In this document: in pieces, positions 5,646-5,715 of the stretch
Layout of the letters: each line of letters begins with the position of its first letter
Numbering within the stretch: the stretch's first letter is position 1
Assembly (NCBI GenBank): GCA_023437285.1
Contig: JAEZGP010000001.1
Coordinates: forward strand, 1 to 5,715
DNA from: Actinomycetes bacterium
GTDB taxonomy: Bacteria > Actinomycetota > Actinomycetes > Mycobacteriales > Micromonosporaceae
Direction: 5' to 3'
DNA length: 5,715 bases
The notes under the pieces: model-generated
Told to the model about the DNA's origin: nothing
The model's database searches: none
Seen by the model: the letters and a program-made list of their open reading frames with translations, nothing else
Translations under genes and position numbers: made by a program

Positions 5646-5715
5646 TCGGGCGTTGCGCCGCGCCGGTCGGGCGTTGCGCCGGGTCGCTCCGGTCTTCCGC
5701 CGCGCCGCTCGGGCG
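5646..5715. repeat. Degenerate 21-base tandem repeat, cut by the window edge
   Basis: Units begin at 5646, 5667, 5688 and 5709. The first two share their first 15 bases (TCGGGCGTTGCGCCG) exactly. The third differs from the first at 5 of 21 positions. The fourth is cut off after seven matching bases. All three plus-strand frames are open through the units; in the frame of the preceding YjbR-type gene they read SGVAPRR, SGVAPGR, SGLPPRR. I see no start codon with a ribosome binding site for a separate gene. Confidence 0.7.

Noticed and set aside
5646..5715. CRISPR array
   Set aside because: The units are 21 bases, adjoining, degenerate and without spacers, and there are no cas genes.

Overview
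The window is very GC-rich DNA from a high-GC actinobacterium. The codon use (G/C third positions almost everywhere), the GTG starts, the mycobacterial/streptomycete-like E2 lipoyl domain and the lpd-sucB order all point there. Gene content and order make a member of the Micromonosporaceae or a relative a reasonable guess, but the sequence alone does not prove the family. Nothing suggests a plasmid, phage, insertion sequence or CRISPR array. This is ordinary core-genome housekeeping DNA.

Layout, left to right. A two-gene operon runs leftwards: lpdA (dihydrolipoamide dehydrogenase, 1809 to 430), then the first 120 codons of sucB (lipoylated E2, 360 down to the left edge). A 253-base non-coding divergent region (1810-2062) separates lpdA from a small rightward gene (2063-2383) for a 106-residue protein I cannot assign. 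That gene converges on pepA (leucyl aminopeptidase, M17, 3998 to 2433), and a perfect 11-bp inverted repeat lies between their 3' ends. A 122-base divergent region (3999-4120) then separates pepA from a rightward pair: gcvT (glycine cleavage T protein, 4121-5242) and, 7 bases later, an MmcQ/YjbR-family gene (5250-5618). The last 97 bases hold a degenerate 21-base tandem repeat that runs off the right edge.

How the genes fit together. LpdA and SucB are the E3 and E2 parts of 2-oxoacid dehydrogenase complexes. LpdA normally also serves as the L protein of the glycine cleavage system, of which GcvT is the T protein, so three of the six genes concern lipoyl-linked chemistry. They are on separate transcripts, and gcvP and gcvH are not in the window. 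PepA is a cytosolic metallopeptidase with no obvious tie to the rest.

I found no convincing new multi-gene system. The points most worth checking are a possible leaderless gcvT promoter with a small palindrome in its spacer, the right-edge 21-base repeat in the same frame as the YjbR gene, the unassigned 106-residue protein, and a non-consensus M17 signature in PepA.
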